Part shown: one piece after another, positions 1 to 11,679 of the stretch
Position numbering within the stretch: the stretch's first letter is position 1
How the letters are laid out: each line of letters starts with the position of its first letter
Assembly: GCA_963573385.1 (NCBI GenBank)
Contig: CAUYLG010044450.1
Location: 1-64,000 of the forward strand
Length of the DNA stretch: 64,000 nt
Direction of reading: 5' to 3'
DNA from: Cacajao melanocephalus
Lineage: Eukaryota; Chordata; Mammalia; Primates; Pitheciidae
The notes under the pieces: generated by a model
Database searches by the model: none
Told to the model about the DNA's origin: nothing
What the model saw: the letters and a program-made list of their open reading frames with translations, nothing else
Translations under genes and position numbers: made by a program

Positions 1-1795
1 AGTAAAATAACTATGAATACAACTAACAAGGAACGTAAAGGAACTCTTCAAAGAGAACTACAAACCACTGCTCAACGAAATAAGAGAGAACACAAACAGA
101 TGGAGAAACATTCCATGTTCATGGTTAGGAAGAATCAATATCGTGAAAATGGCCATACTGCCCAAAGTAATTTACAGATTCAATGCTATCCCCATTAAGC
201 TACCAATGACCTTCTTCACAGAACTGGAAAAAAACACCTTAAACTTCATATGGAACCAAAAGAAAGCCTGCATAGCCAAGTCAATTCTAAGCAAAAAGAA
301 CAAAGCTGGAGGCATCACACTACCAGACTTCAAACTATACTACAAGGCTACAGTAATCAAAACAGCATGGTAATGGTACCAAAACAGAGATGTAGACCAA
401 TGGAACAGAACAGAGGCCTCAGAAGTAACACCAGACATCTACAATCATCTTATCTTTGACAAACCTGACAAAAACAAGCTATGGGGAAAGGATTCCCTGC
501 TTAATAAGTGGTTTTGGGAAAACTGGCTAGCCATGTGCAGAAAGCTGAAACTGGACCCCTTTCTTACACCTTATACAAAAATTTACTGCAAATGGATTAA
601 AGATTTAAACATAAGACCAAACACCATAAAAACCCTAGAAGAAAACCTAGGCAATACCATTCAGGACATAGGCGTAGGCAAGGACTTCATGACTGAAACA
701 CCAAAAGCAATGGCAACAAAAGCCAAAATAGATGAATGGGATCTAAGTAAACTTAAGAGCTTCTGCACAGCAAAAGAAACAATCATTAGAGTGATCAGCA
801 GAATGATGAAAAACCAGTTGGTTTTCCCCAGCAACAGAATGGGAAAAATTTTTTTGCAATCTACCCGTCTGACAATGGGCTAATATCCAGAATCTACAAA
901 GAACAAAAAAGATTTACAAGAGAAAAATAAACCCATCCAAAAGTGGGTGAAGGATATGAACAGACACTTTTCAAAAGAAGACATTTATGTGGCCAAAAAA
1001 CATATGAAAAAAAGCTCATCATCACTGGTCATTAGAGAAATGCAAATCAAAGCCACATTGATATACCATCTCACATCAGTTATAATGGTGATCACTAAAA
1101 AATCTGGAGACAACAGATGCTGGAGAGGATGTGGAGAAATTGGAATGCCTTTACACTGTTGGTAGGAGTGTAAATTAGTTCAACCATTGTGGAAGACAGT
1201 GTGATGATTCCTCAAGGATCTAGAAATAAAAGTACCATTTGACCCAGCAACCCCATTACTAGGTATAGACCCAAAGGATTATAAATCGTTCTATTATAAA
1301 GACACATGCACACATATGCTCATCATAGCACTGTTTATAATAGCAAAGACTTGGAACCAACCCAAATGTCCATCAATGATAGACTGGATAAAGAAAATGT
1401 GGCACATATATGCTGTGGAATACTATGCAGCCATAAAAAAGGATAAGTTTATGTCCTTTGCAGGGACATGGATGAATCTGGAAACCATCATTCTCAGCAA
1501 ACTGACACAAGAACAGAAAACCAAACACTGCATATTCTTACTCATAAGTGAATGCTGAACAATGAGAACACATGAACACAGGGAGAGGAACATCACACAC
1601 TGGGGTCTGTTGGTGGTTTTGTGGGGCCTGGGACGGGATAGCCGGGGGTGGGGAGATTGGGGAGGAATAACATTAGGAGAAATACGTGTAGGTGACAGGG
1701 GGATGGATGCAGCAAACCACCATGGCATGTGTATACTTATGTAACAATCCTGCAAGATCTGCACATGTACCCTAGAACTTAAAGTATAATAATAA
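1..1795 (+). mobile_element. LINE-1 (L1PA/L1PB-like) 3' end
   Basis: The 3' third of a primate-type L1, running in from the left edge. It holds the C-terminal part of ORF2, then a G-rich stretch (about 1610-1665), the conserved 3' UTR words GGAATAACATTAGGAG and CATGTACCCTAGAACTTAAA, and a short TAA/A-rich tail ending near 1803. The 5' end and its target-site duplication lie outside the window. Changes from the young L1 consensus and several in-frame stops show an old, inactive copy. The L1PA versus L1PB assignment is by eye. Confidence 0.95.
143..1558 (+). pseudogene. L1 ORF2 C-terminal remnant
   Basis: One reading frame recurs through 143-373, 533-883, 947-1165 and 1316-1558 and resembles the C-terminal end of the L1 ORF2 protein, downstream of the reverse transcriptase domain. 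Recognisable words include ALFIIAKTWNQPKCP and EYYAAIKKDKF, and the frame ends at a TGA at 1556-1558, as in L1. In-frame stops, for example at 371-373, break it, so no functional protein can be made. The endonuclease and most of the reverse transcriptase lie outside the window. Confidence 0.9.
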
Positions 1796-2689
1796 TAAAA
1801 AAAGTATATCTCCTACATAGTTAACATACCAAAGCTCTCTCATAATGCAAAGTACTTTCTGATTGCTCCCAAGAGTAAAAAATGTCCATTAATGCAATCC
1901 ACAAAAGAACAAGCCATAGAATTTTAGAGGGATCTATCCATATCCAATTCCTGGGGAATGAGAAAAACAGTTTTTTTGTTTTTTCCAAAACAGGGTTTGT
2001 GGCACATCCTCTCTTTTCTCTAAGGAGTCCCAGGCTGTTAGAGCTTGAATATCTGCTTTTAATTAAGCTGACTTTTAACCATATCACTCTTCAAAAAATA
2101 CGTTTAAATTTTTTATTTACCTGACTTTAGCCACACCAAACCTCCAATATTTCTGGCTTTTGAACTTTACCAAAAGTAACCTCACAGGTGAAACCAATCA
2201 GTCTTAGTTACTAAGCTACAGTTTTCATTGCTTTTTTTAGAAGGAGCATAGAGTAGTCAATTTTGAACTTGCAAAGGCTTTTAACTGCTCAAGATAGTTT
2301 TTAGGACTACCTATGACATGAATCCCAAATTCCTGTTCTTGGAAGGCAGAGACCAAGAGAAACTACCACCATGTGGTTACAAGGTCAAGCTCCCAAGGAC
2401 ATTTTTCAGCATGTGGTCTCTGGGCAAGATGAAAGCGCAGACAGTTGCCCTGAGTAATAAAAGTGATAGAAAAGGGAAAGGAAGAAAAGCATTGCCTGGG
2501 GCAGGGTGGGGAATGTGAAGAGCTCAGGGAGGCCAAAGACCCACCCATTGCAGTGACACTGAGAAGTTCAGGCGGCCTCTTATTAGTCATGAAGGTATAT
2601 TTTTCAGTAGTTCCAACAGCTCTCAAGTGTCCCCTTTCGGGTAAGAAAGAGCCCCGCATGTCCCGTGGTCCTGTATGTGCCTAATTCCA
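1796..2689. other. Unassigned stretch between L1 and ERV leader
   Basis: No gene, RNA or repeat family recognised. Open frames of 60-98 codons occur on both strands but have no recognisable domain and overlap one another. It could be further internal sequence of the ERV piece that follows, but I see no retroviral motif. Confidence 0.4.
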
Positions 2690-3069
2690 TAGCCCTCAGC
2701 AAAGAGTTCAAGGCAGATTAATCCAAAGAGAGTAGCAGTTAACATCCCATAGTGCCAAACCTGTTTAGCTGAGAGAGTCTTCACTGAGAAGGGCCTGTAA
2801 CCCCCATAAATCTTAGGAAGGACTCCAACCTTCCTAAGCTAGGCCTGGAACCCATGTTTGGCCAAGTGTCTTTGCCTTTTATTCAGAGGAATCTTTAACC
2901 TTTTCTGTCTTATGAGAGACTCACTCCCCTAAGTTGGGCTTCTAACCCAATGCCATCCTCTACCTGGGTACGCTATCACTTACCCAAAGTTGGCCAATTG
3001 GTCCTGCAGTCTCTTTTCATTGGGTTGGGGGTCTCCTCAGTATCGTCCCTTCAGTGCTTACCAGGAAGA
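2690..3069 (-). mobile_element. ERV1-like leader sequence
   Basis: Read on the minus strand, this lies just downstream of an LTR end and contains a primer-binding-site-like segment (3045-3063), followed about 60 bases later by CTTTGGGTAAGTG, a good splice-donor match. That order (LTR, PBS, donor) is the normal layout of a retroviral 5' leader. No gag reading frame survives. The left boundary is approximate and the family is not named with certainty. Confidence 0.55.
3045..3063 (-). other. ERV primer-binding site, tRNA-Arg-like
   Basis: On the minus strand this begins TGG and resembles the complement of the 3' end of a tRNA-Arg (TGGCGACCACGAAGGGAC), with about three substitutions and one extra base. 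It sits 6 bases from the proposed LTR end at 3070. Minus-strand DNA synthesis of the ancestral virus would have started here. The tRNA comparison is from memory. Confidence 0.5.
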
Positions 3070-3240
3070 TGTTACTAGAAAGCGGTCCTGATCTAGACCC
3101 CAAGGGAGGGTTCTTCAATCTTGCACAAGAATGAATTTGGGGCAAATCCATAGAATAAAGTGAAAGCAAGTTAATGAGGAACGTAAAGGAATAAAAGAAT
3201 GGCTACTTCATAGGCAGAGCAGCTAGACTATTTAAACACT
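3070..3240 (-). mobile_element. ERV1-like LTR fragment (3' part)
   Basis: Begins TGTTACTAG on the plus strand, which is an ACA-type LTR end in the sense direction. It continues through AGACCCCAAGGGAGGGTTCTT and a purine-rich segment (GTGAAAGCAAGTTAATGAGG) familiar from several human ERV1 LTRs. The upstream (U3) part is not recognisable beyond about 3240, so the LTR is truncated or too diverged. Confidence 0.55.
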
Positions 3241-3836
3241 AATGATTTTTCCCTTATTTTCGTAAATCTATATGGTCACCAATGCAAACAACATTCATTA
3301 TTAAACGATTGTTCTCTTGATTTACCATGACATGCAAGTTTTGGTGATGACTGAAATGCCAAAACTGTTACTTTTTTGGTTTGGTGCTTTCAAACCAAAA
3401 TGTCTCTAAGAGTTCAGCATTTTGTTAGCCCACACATCCTATACACTGCCTTCAAACAACTGGCAGAGCTTAACCACAACTGAAATGCAGAAACCCGTTG
3501 TCTTATATCACATTTCGTAGAATTAGAGCCTAGGACAGAGATTCTTGAGAATGTGATGTTTGAAGAAGGGGAGTTAGAAAGCAGGACAGAAAGAAGAAAG
3601 TTAAGTGGGGACATGCTCTCAGCTACAGATGAGTTTTCATCTGATCCTATGAATGGTACCACAGAATTAGTCCAACCTTGGGGCAAGGAACCTTTGTATC
3701 CTCACTTTAAGCAATACTGGCAAGTGGGCATCTCAGAGCCATCAGCAGCCAATGTTCACAGCATATCTGAGTGAAGCACCAATAGCAGCTACTATAGTCC
3801 AAAATTTGTATTGCTTTGATCCGCTTTCTTTCTTAT
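3241..3836. other. Unique sequence, nothing recognised
   Basis: No conserved coding or RNA feature seen. Overlapping frames of 73-90 codons near 3414-3774 lie on opposite strands and show no domain. Confidence 0.5.
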
Positions 3837-3837
3837 T

Positions 3838-4093
3838 TATTTATTTTGAGGCAGGATGTCACTCTGCTGCTTAGGCTGGAGTGCAGTGGTGCTACTACAA
3901 CTCACTGCAGGCTCAACCTCCTGGGCTCAAGCACTCCTCCCACTGCAGTTTCAATCCAATTTATGTAGCTTGGACTACAGGAATGTGTCACCATACTCAG
4001 CTAAGTTTTGTACTTTTTGTAGGGACAGGATTTTGCCATGTTGCCCAGGCTGGTCTCAAATTCCTTGGCTCTGGGCTCAAGTGATACACCCAT
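3838..4093 (-). mobile_element. Alu (AluJ-like), 5'-truncated
   Basis: Reverse-oriented Alu. It starts after a short T-rich tail with TTTTGAGGCAGGATGTCACTCTG and includes both monomers (GGCTGGAGTGCAGTGG, GGACTACAGG, TTTTGCCATGTTGCCCAGGC). It stops at GTGATACACCC, so the left-monomer head (CCCAAAGTGCTGGGATTACAGG) is missing and a GAGA-rich stretch follows. High divergence fits AluJ age. Confidence 0.93.
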
Positions 4094-4261
4094 GAGAGAG
4101 AGTGAGAGAGAGATTTTTTTTTAATCAGACTTTTCTGCCTCCCCATGCTACACATTCGTTTTCCATTGGCTGCTTGATCAAGGTGTCTTGCCTAATGGGA
4201 TAAACCATTTATTCACTCCTGAGAGGTCTGAGCATTAAATATCCATCCCCCTATCAGTCGT

Positions 4262-4638
4262 TGTATATTAGTCTGTTCTCATGCTGCTATGAGCAAATAC
4301 CCAAGACTGGGAAATTTATTAAAAAAAAAAAGTTTAATTGACTCACAGTTCTGCGTGGCTGGGGAGGCCTCAGGAAACTTATAGTCATGGCAGAAGGGGG
4401 AAAGCAACATGTCCTTCTTCACATGATGACAGGAAGGAGAAGCGCCAAGCAAAAGAAGAAAAGCCCCTTATAAAACCATCAAATCTCATGAGAACTCACT
4501 CAGTATAACGAGAATAGCATGAGGATAATGGCCCTCATGACTAAATTACCTGCAATCAGGTCCCTCCCATGAAATGTGAAGATTATGGGAACTACAATTT
4601 AAGATGAGATTGGGTGGAGACACAGCCAAACCATATCA
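4262..4638 (-). mobile_element. Solo LTR, ERVL-MaLR (MST/THE1-like)
   Basis: Reads TGTATATTAGTCTGTTCTCATGC at the left and ...GCCAAACCATATCA at the right, the reversed ends of a MaLR LTR (sense TGATATGGTTTGGC...). The 5 bases before are GTCGT and the 5 after are GTCAT. These make a target-site duplication with one CpG-type change, as expected for MaLR/ERVL integration. Confidence 0.93.
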
Positions 4639-4648
4639 GTCATGATTC

Positions 4649-5250
4649 TTACATTTACCCATTCACAGTTAAAAGATGTGAAGACAAATTCTGTTGTCTC
4701 CATTGCTACTGGGGAGCTGTTTTGTAACAGTACCTCCAACCATTATTTTTATCTTACACAGGGCATGTACCACTGAGCTTTTCATTAATGGTGGTGACCC
4801 ATTCAGCTGCAGGTTTCTTATTGCCTTGGTACAAAGCAATAAGAATATCTCTGAGAACTGTTGAGACTGAAGGTCACCTGGTAGATTTTTCTGAATTTAT
4901 ATGGCAACTTGCCTTCTTCTCTGAGTATTTTGATTGCTTCACTGTCTGCCACAGTCTCTACTTTATTTAACGTGGGCTATTGCCTCTTCCAAGCTTCTAG
5001 GAACCATCCCAGTGATATCTTAGATATTGCCTAGAGAACTTGGCAGGGTGTTAAATCCTGTGTAATGGTAGTATGTCCACATATTAATGCATTTTCCCTT
5101 ATTTAGGCTTCTCTTCAGCCTCCCTGAAACAACATCTGAGCATATACTCCCAGGCACTGACTCCTGGTTCCTTCTGGGACATATCTCTCGGGTACTGCAG
5201 TGTCTTTGGTGTATGATTTCTTTTGTCCCTTAGCAATAAAGCTTAACACT
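4649..5250. other. Unique sequence, nothing recognised
   Basis: Between the MaLR LTR and the L1M fragment. I see no gene, RNA gene or clear repeat; the 60-codon frame at 4788-4970 shows no known domain. Confidence 0.45.
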
Positions 5251-5254
5251 TTTT

Positions 5255-5690
5255 AAACAGATTTATTGAGGTATTATTGGCATATAAAAGTCTGAATATA
5301 TTTAAAGTAGATAATTTAATACATTTGACACACATGTAACCCTCAGAAGCCATCACACAGGATAATGAATGTATCTATCACAACCAGAAGCGTCTTCTTG
5401 CACATTTGTATTCTCTCCTATTACCCCTCTCCCAGTCCTCAGGCCATCACTAATCTGCTTTCTATGATTATAGCCCCTATCTTCTAAAGTGTTACATAAG
5501 TAGAGTCATACTTGTATACTCTTTAACTGTCTGGCTTCTTTCACTCTGCACAATTATTTTAGGAATTATTCATGTTGTTTCATGTATCAACAATGTATTT
5601 AGTTTTATTGTTGAGTAGCAAATATTCCATTGTGTGTATATACCATATTTGTTTCCATACCAATGCAGAGAATGGATTGTATTTGTCCTC
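5255..5690 (-). mobile_element. L1M-type LINE fragment (3' end)
   Basis: Starts TTTATTGAGGTATTATTGGCATA, the reversed 3' end of old mammalian L1 elements. It continues with CACTAATCTGCTTTCT, TGTCTGGCTTCTTTCACT and AATATTCCATTGTGTGTATATACCA, all reversed L1M 3' words. Strongly diverged and 5'-truncated. Confidence 0.8.
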
Positions 5691-7639
5691 AAATCAATAC
5701 GTTGTGCATTTAATAGTTATTATTATTTGTAGGTAATTTCACTAAGTATTACAAACACAGATGAAATTTATAAAATACTTTTTTCTTCTATGACAGCAAA
5801 TTATAACACCTTAGAAAGAATAGATAAAGTCAAGTTGCTTTATAATATTACTTCTAAATTGATAATCAGCAGAGGCAAATTTAGCAGGAAGGGAACAGAC
5901 CTTAACTTCTGGGCCACTCATAGGCACAATTTCCTTCAAGCCCTGGGGGAGACCCTCGCAAGGTGTTTTCATATGATTTGTAAAAGTAAACTATGCTAAC
6001 TGCCATCAATTAAGCCTTCAGGGTGTTCCACTGCAATTTGTCTTATACTATGCTTCACCCCCAATTATGTGCTCTTGGAAGTGGGCAGCTGTTGAGTTAT
6101 AACAAATGGGCTAAGTTGGGGTACAGTTGTCCATGCAATATATTTTTGTTGCTTGCACTCACTTTTTGCTTGCCCAAATGTGAAGTTATTATTAACTGTC
6201 CTGCTATAAGAATGACTTCCAAGAAGAGTACTAAGATTCACTGTGCTGATTCAAGGCACGATGAAGGGAGGATTGCATATCGGGACTGGAATGTATACTG
6301 TGGTGCTTGGCACAAGAAGTATGTGGGTAAATTTGAAACGCACAAAGCTAAAAGCTAGTCTGTGGAATGTTTCAAATCCTCAGACCTGTCAAATTCATAA
6401 TTCTACAATAATATAGACATACTTAAAACCTGCTTAATATGGGTTGTCAATTCAGAGTGCTTAAAATTAACTAGTATTTCATAAAACTCAAAATGTTCTC
6501 TATGAATTTGATAATCATCCTACATATGCTTGCCATTACTAATAATGAATCGATAATAAAAAGAAATTTTTAATCAATCATTTAAGAGGAAATTTAGTGA
6601 TTTGTTCTCTATGTAATCAGTATTACAAAAGTATTGTCCTACGAAGAGGTAATCAAAATTGTGTAGCCAAATAGGCAATCAAAATTATGTAGGAAAAATG
6701 TATTAGAGGGTATGTCAAACAGTTGATTATTGAAAATACTATGTCTGGCACTTTGTGAGTTTGTGGTATTTGTCAGCTGTTTGAAATTTTCTAATTTTGT
6801 GGTTGCTTTTCTCTTTATGAATACTCATTTTCTTGCCTAGCTTTGTATTCATAAATTTGTATCATTTTTAAAAATGGAACACAAAATTAGATGAGCCTCA
6901 AGTCATGTAACACCTGCATTTGCTCTATGAGCAAGATGACTGCAAATGTATGGAGAGAAAAATTATAACATTTTGGCAACATCTATATTCAGTACAGTAC
7001 TTGACATGTCATTATTGACTCTTATTTCACTCTAGGTCAATAAAATTTTGATCAGCAACAACAGAGAACAAGCATTGACCCTACAGGATGATTGCTAAAT
7101 GCATGTAGTGTCTTGTCATGAAACAAAATATTTAAATTTAGGTGTGCATAATTTTTAAAGATTACCTGCTTTGATTAATCTTGATTTACTGATCTCATGA
7201 TCATCATCATTTTTAAAAAGAGTACATCTGCCACAGTACATTGATGGAATTGTCATTATGCGATAGAAACTTCTTGGCCTTTTGACATGTATTCTTATTT
7301 CATAGAATAACCAAGAGTGGCTGGGAGCCCACTGTCTCTCTAATTTTCATTAATCTCAACAAACTTCCTAAATACATCCATGCATTTGCACACGTGTGCA
7401 TGTGCATGGGCACACAAACACACACAGACAGAGCTTTGCCTCAAGTTGTGAAGCATATTATTTTTCTTAAACTCTTGCTATATAGAAATTTTGAAACTTC
7501 CATTGATTTTATTCCGTTTTATACAACCCAGTGTTGTACATGGAAAAAGACACTGAAGCATTAGAGATATGTAATACCATGCCCACACCAACAGCACTCA
7601 GAGTAGGTAGACAGTAAATGAGCTGGAATTTAATACCAA
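5691..7639. other. AT-rich unique sequence
   Basis: No gene or repeat family recognised with confidence. A 111-codon plus-strand frame (6023-6358) has no recognisable domain, and its length is not unusual for about 2 kb of AT-rich DNA. A short CA-rich patch lies near 7388-7430. Confidence 0.45.
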
Positions 7640-8173
7640 GTCTGACCCCTGAGGGGTGGCAGAATATGCCACCACAAAATAAGCCTTATGCCAGAATAAG
7701 CCACTTTGGCATAAGGCTTACTTTGAGCTGAACACAATAGAGAGGATGCAGATAGAAGAAGGAAAGCTCTCTTCCCTCCCCATTTGACTAAAGCAGGGCA
7801 TAAATTTACAAAGCTGTCCTTCCTTCTCTCTCTACTGGAATGACAGAGGTTGATCACTGGAGACAATATTAGCCCCTGTTCACCTGGAGACTGCACCTGA
7901 GGAAGCTACCTAACACACTTTAAAAAAAATCCTATATCTATGATTTCTCATAGATTTGCCTTCCCATAATTTGCTGTCACTGGGACTCAAGATTCTTTTC
8001 CCTTGTCTTGTAGCTTCTTTAAATATTTCTTGTTCTTTGTAGAAGACGGTATGTAAGGGACAATGCTTAACCACCTCTGTGAGAGACACTTTTAACCTTT
8101 GTTTTCTCACCTACGTATATTAAATTTACAGGTTAATAAACTTCTGCTTGTTTTTCTCTGTTGATCCAACCCA
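7640..8173 (+). mobile_element. LTR-like block with poly(A) signal
   Basis: About 530 bases with LTR character: TGAGGGGTGGCAGAATATG at 7650, a perfect 13-bp hairpin (7680-7692 with 7708-7720), and near the right end GGTTAATAAACTTCTGCTTG, an AATAAA signal (8135-8140) followed by a T-rich stretch. The words GAATTTA at 7626-7632 and 8174-8180 could be flanking duplicates, but they do not abut TG...CA ends. Family and exact borders are not established. Confidence 0.5.
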
Positions 8174-8180
8174 GAATTTA

Positions 8181-10684
8181 GAATGATAGAAGAAATATAT
8201 TTTTCCTTCTCTATATCCCAAACTCCATCCTCCAAATCCTAACGATTTCCCCCCAAAATTTAACCTCATAATTACCTCTTTTACCTCACCAACATTTCAG
8301 AACTGGATGTAACATTTGATTAGCTCTCCCATTATTGAGTTAAGTAAAATCTCTAATGTGTGTTTGTTTTATGTGAGAGTCATGATTTCTCTTTTTAAAA
8401 TTATCCTTTAACAAAATATAATATCATCTCTGTTTTAAAAAGACATTTTATAAAATCTTCTGTCTGATTTCTGATTTCTCCTCTTGCTCCCTTTCACCAC
8501 TCTGTAATTTCTGTTTCACAATAGAGTCTGTTTGCTCTCAGTTCTGACTGTTGGGTCTTCGTCTCTCCCTCATACTAAACTTGCTGGATTTTGTGACAGT
8601 TGTCCTTTTTATTTGGAGGAAAGATATTTTCAAACTTACTTTGACGTAAACAGTTGGACTTGTCAAAGAAAAAAAAATCAACACATTTAGTTTCAAAGAT
8701 GTTGATAAAATAAAAGCTTCAGCCACATTAAATTTAAAATTTAATTTAGCAATGAACGATTTGCAAATCAGGCAGCCCCCAGAATCACAGCAGATTCACA
8801 TCTGACCATTTGTCTTTGTTAATAATCTGGTTATTACTTGAACTCATTTCCTTCAAAGTCTAGCTAAACAAATGAGTTAGACAGACCCCCACAGTCTTTT
8901 TTTCAAAAAAGGGCTGAAGGTAGCTGAGGAAAAAAAAAAGTTAATTTCTTTCCTCCCCAAATGCTACCTTTATATTCACTAACTGCTAGAGAAGAGCCAT
9001 ATGGGTATAAGAACTGCTGTCTTTTACTGGTCAACCCATGTTGCATATAAGGGGATCCAAATGTTTGTCCTTCTCGTCTTCCCTAATTGTGCAACACGAT
9101 TGCCTAGGCTTTCTTTAGCTCCTGATCCTCATTGTCACTACTTGAGCAGAAAAGCTTATATCAGATTTTTTAAAAAACATCATGTTGTAGAAAAATTTCT
9201 TAATGAAGCAAGCCCTCTGACAGAAATAGTCTTTAATACCTTGAGGCTTTGAGACAAGAGGAAATGGTGAGATGTATTTTAATGACTTACTGGTTATATT
9301 TTATTTTTTAGTCAGGTATGCCAATAGAAAATTTTAAGTGTTCCTATTGATGTAAAAGCCTAGAGCATAAGAAGCAATCCTTACCTTTTATGCAAGCTAT
9401 TTCTTTTTCTGAGAAGTCCATAAAATCAGGCTAATTGACTAAATTTTCTGTTTAAATTGAAATCTCTCTGCTTTAAATATTCAGTGGTCTGGATACTTTC
9501 TTCCATTCCTGAGTTAAATGACAATCTCTCTTTTATTTATTTAGTTTTTAAACAATTCTAAAGTTGATATCTGAAATATCCTACCCTATCTGCGATTTCG
9601 ACTTTTCCTTATAATGGTGAGGCATGGTTCATTGATTGAGATAGCACATGAGAAAATAACAGTTAATAGACAAGAAGGAAACTGACTGGACCCAGGGAAA
9701 CTGAAGAGGGAGAGAGAGGTGAGGTTAATGCAGTGAGAGAAAAGATGTTTACTGTCAATAAGCACACCCGTATATTATCACCAGTGTAAATACACTCTGA
9801 ACTCAATCCTTATTTTCCTCTTCTGAAAAGCACTGAAGGTGACATTTTTCCATTTCTGTGTGATGAAAAGCATCAAAATATTTGATTTTTTTAAAGGAAA
9901 GCTAATATAAAGTACTTAAAGTCTATTACCATATTTCATGAGTTTTGCTTAGTATGTTCCGTTTCAAAAATCTGGAATATGTGAACCATTTTTTTTAAAT
10001 GAAAAAGAAATCAACTCCATGTTGAGAACAGGCTATTGAACAGAAAAATTCTTTATTTCACTATTGACCACCATTTGTCCAGCAGAAAAGAGATCACATC
10101 ACTATGAAGAATTTCTCCTTTAGAATAATGACATGTTAAATAGATACAGACAAACTTTTTGAAGGAAAAAGTGACAGCAAATTAGGAAATGGTGTTTTTT
10201 AACACCTTAATCCCCAAAAACACCCTGCAGGAAATGTTAATAACTGCCCTAATATTTGGTATTATTCTTTTTGCATCTGAACACAAGTAAATTCTTGGAT
10301 TTTTGTATATTTTCAAGTCTAGATTGATCAAGAGGAAATGTCCTTCACTGTGTTTAATCTGATTTCCTCTATTTACAACACGGTAAGTCTAACACCTTAG
10401 CCTCTGTTTCATCCCTGAGCTCAACCCCTAAAAGAAGGAGTATTTTTTTCCTTTATCACCAATTATTGTAAACTAAGTTAGCCATCTGCTTTAGACAATG
10501 GAAAATAAGACAAGGGCTAAATTGTGAGAATTTTCTCTTACTCATCCACAGAGTCACCAGGTCAAAAATAAGGCTATACCTCATTGGCTTCTGGAGTTGG
10601 CTCCTTATTGCAGTTTCTTGTGTGTTTCCCAGGTCTGTGCTTAGTGATTTCAAATTAGTAGCTAGAAAATGATGATGGTGGAGG
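8181..10684. other. AT-rich unique sequence
   Basis: No coding gene, RNA gene or well-defined repeat recognised in about 2.5 kb. Open frames are at most 83 codons (9001-9252) and show no domain. Confidence 0.45.
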
Positions 10685-10810
10685 TATTTACACTACAGAA
10701 GTTGGCAAATGCTATAAACTCTAATAAAAGATACTTTTTTTCTTTTTTTTGCAAATTTCCCCAAGTACCTAGAAAGATGCAGGAAGACAAACAGAATCTA
10801 CATTTGCTCT
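10685..10810 (+). repeat. Unrecognised repeat, copy 1
   Basis: Matches 12730-12855 in direct orientation. The best block is GCAAATTTCCCCAAGTACCT followed by AGAAAGATGCAGGAAGACAAA, which differs from the second copy at two of 41 positions. CTAATAAAA is shared at the left and AGAATCTACATTT at the right. The word AGTTGGCAAATGCTATAAA near 10699 also recurs at 34901-34920. The family is unknown to me. Confidence 0.7.
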
Positions 10811-10847
10811 CATTTCCCGTGATATACAGGTACACAATTGGTTGTAC

Positions 10848-11298
10848 TGTTACCATTGGAGGGTGTCAAGGTTCTTGGCATCTTGAACAAAAAATTGGAT
10901 AAAACATACAAACACACAAGGAAAGATGAAGCAACAAAAGCAGAAACTTATTGAAAATGAAGATACACTCCACATGATGGGAGTGGGCCTTAGCACAGGG
11001 GCTCAAGAGCCCAGATACAGGATTTTCTGGGGTTTAAATTCCCTTTAGAGGTTTCCATTGGTTACTGGGTATATGCCTTTTGTAAATAAAGAAGCTAAAG
11101 TAAAATTACAAAGTCATTTACATGGTGTACACCCTATGTAAATGAAGAGGATGAAATAAAGTTACCAAGTCATTTACTCTATGTATGCCATATGTAAATG
11201 AGCAGGATATTTCCTTGTCATAGCTGAAGTGTTTCCATTTGATTTAGTTCCAGGAAGCTCTTAGGTTCTCTGCTTCCAGGCCCTATTCTCCTGTCTCG
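10848..11298 (-). mobile_element. Solo LTR, ERV1-type, with 4-bp TSD
   Basis: Starts TGTTACCATTGG and ends CCCTATTCTCCTGTCTCG, where the expected terminal CA has become CG. It is flanked on both sides by GTAC (10844-10847 and 11299-11302), a 4-bp target duplication typical of ERV1 integration. On the minus strand it contains CAATAAGTTTCTGC, a diverged poly(A) region. About 451 bases with no internal region, so a solo LTR. It carries an internal 56-bp tandem repeat. Confidence 0.85.
11070..11208 (+). repeat. 56-bp tandem repeat inside LTR
   Basis: About 2.5 units. TATATGCCTTTTGTA at 11070, TGTACACCCTATGTA at 11126 and TGTATGCCATATGTA at 11182 are spaced exactly 56 bases, and AAAGTTACCAAGTCATTTAC-like words recur between them. 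Each unit holds an inverted GTCATTTAC...GTAAATGA pair. Confidence 0.85.
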
Positions 11299-11302
11299 GT
11301 AC

Positions 11303-11674
11303 CTAGTTTTCTCTTTTAACTCAAGAACTATGTCAAGTAGAGATAGTCTACTTTATACATAGATGTCTATAAACCACTATAATTTCTTTTGTAAAATTTC
11401 TTACTTCCTTTACTAGAGACTTTACTTCTTGATTTCTCTTTTGCTCTTAATTTTAGCCAGTTGATTATTTTATTTTTTGGTTTTCTTTAATCTTCAATAA
11501 TAATATTTTTTCATACTTTCATCATTTCTTTTCATTTAAAAGAAAGCTAAAAACAGGGTTTTACACAGGTGAGAAAACAGGATGTCATCTCAGAAGCTGG
11601 GACAGCAGTTTTCTTCCCACATCTGAAACATGCCGCCAACATTTTTAGCTATTTCTATTCTAATTCAGGGAGTG
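11303..11674. other. Unique sequence between two LTRs
   Basis: AT-rich, nothing recognised. Confidence 0.4.
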
Positions 11675-11679
11675 GTGGC

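Noticed and set aside
1562..1764. Opposing open frames around the L1 3' UTR
   Set aside because: Products of the G-rich L1 3' UTR on both strands, not genes.
7626..8180. GAATTTA as the TSD of the LTR-like block
   Set aside because: The words do not directly abut TG...CA termini, and a 7-bp duplication does not fit the usual 4-6 bp of ERVs.
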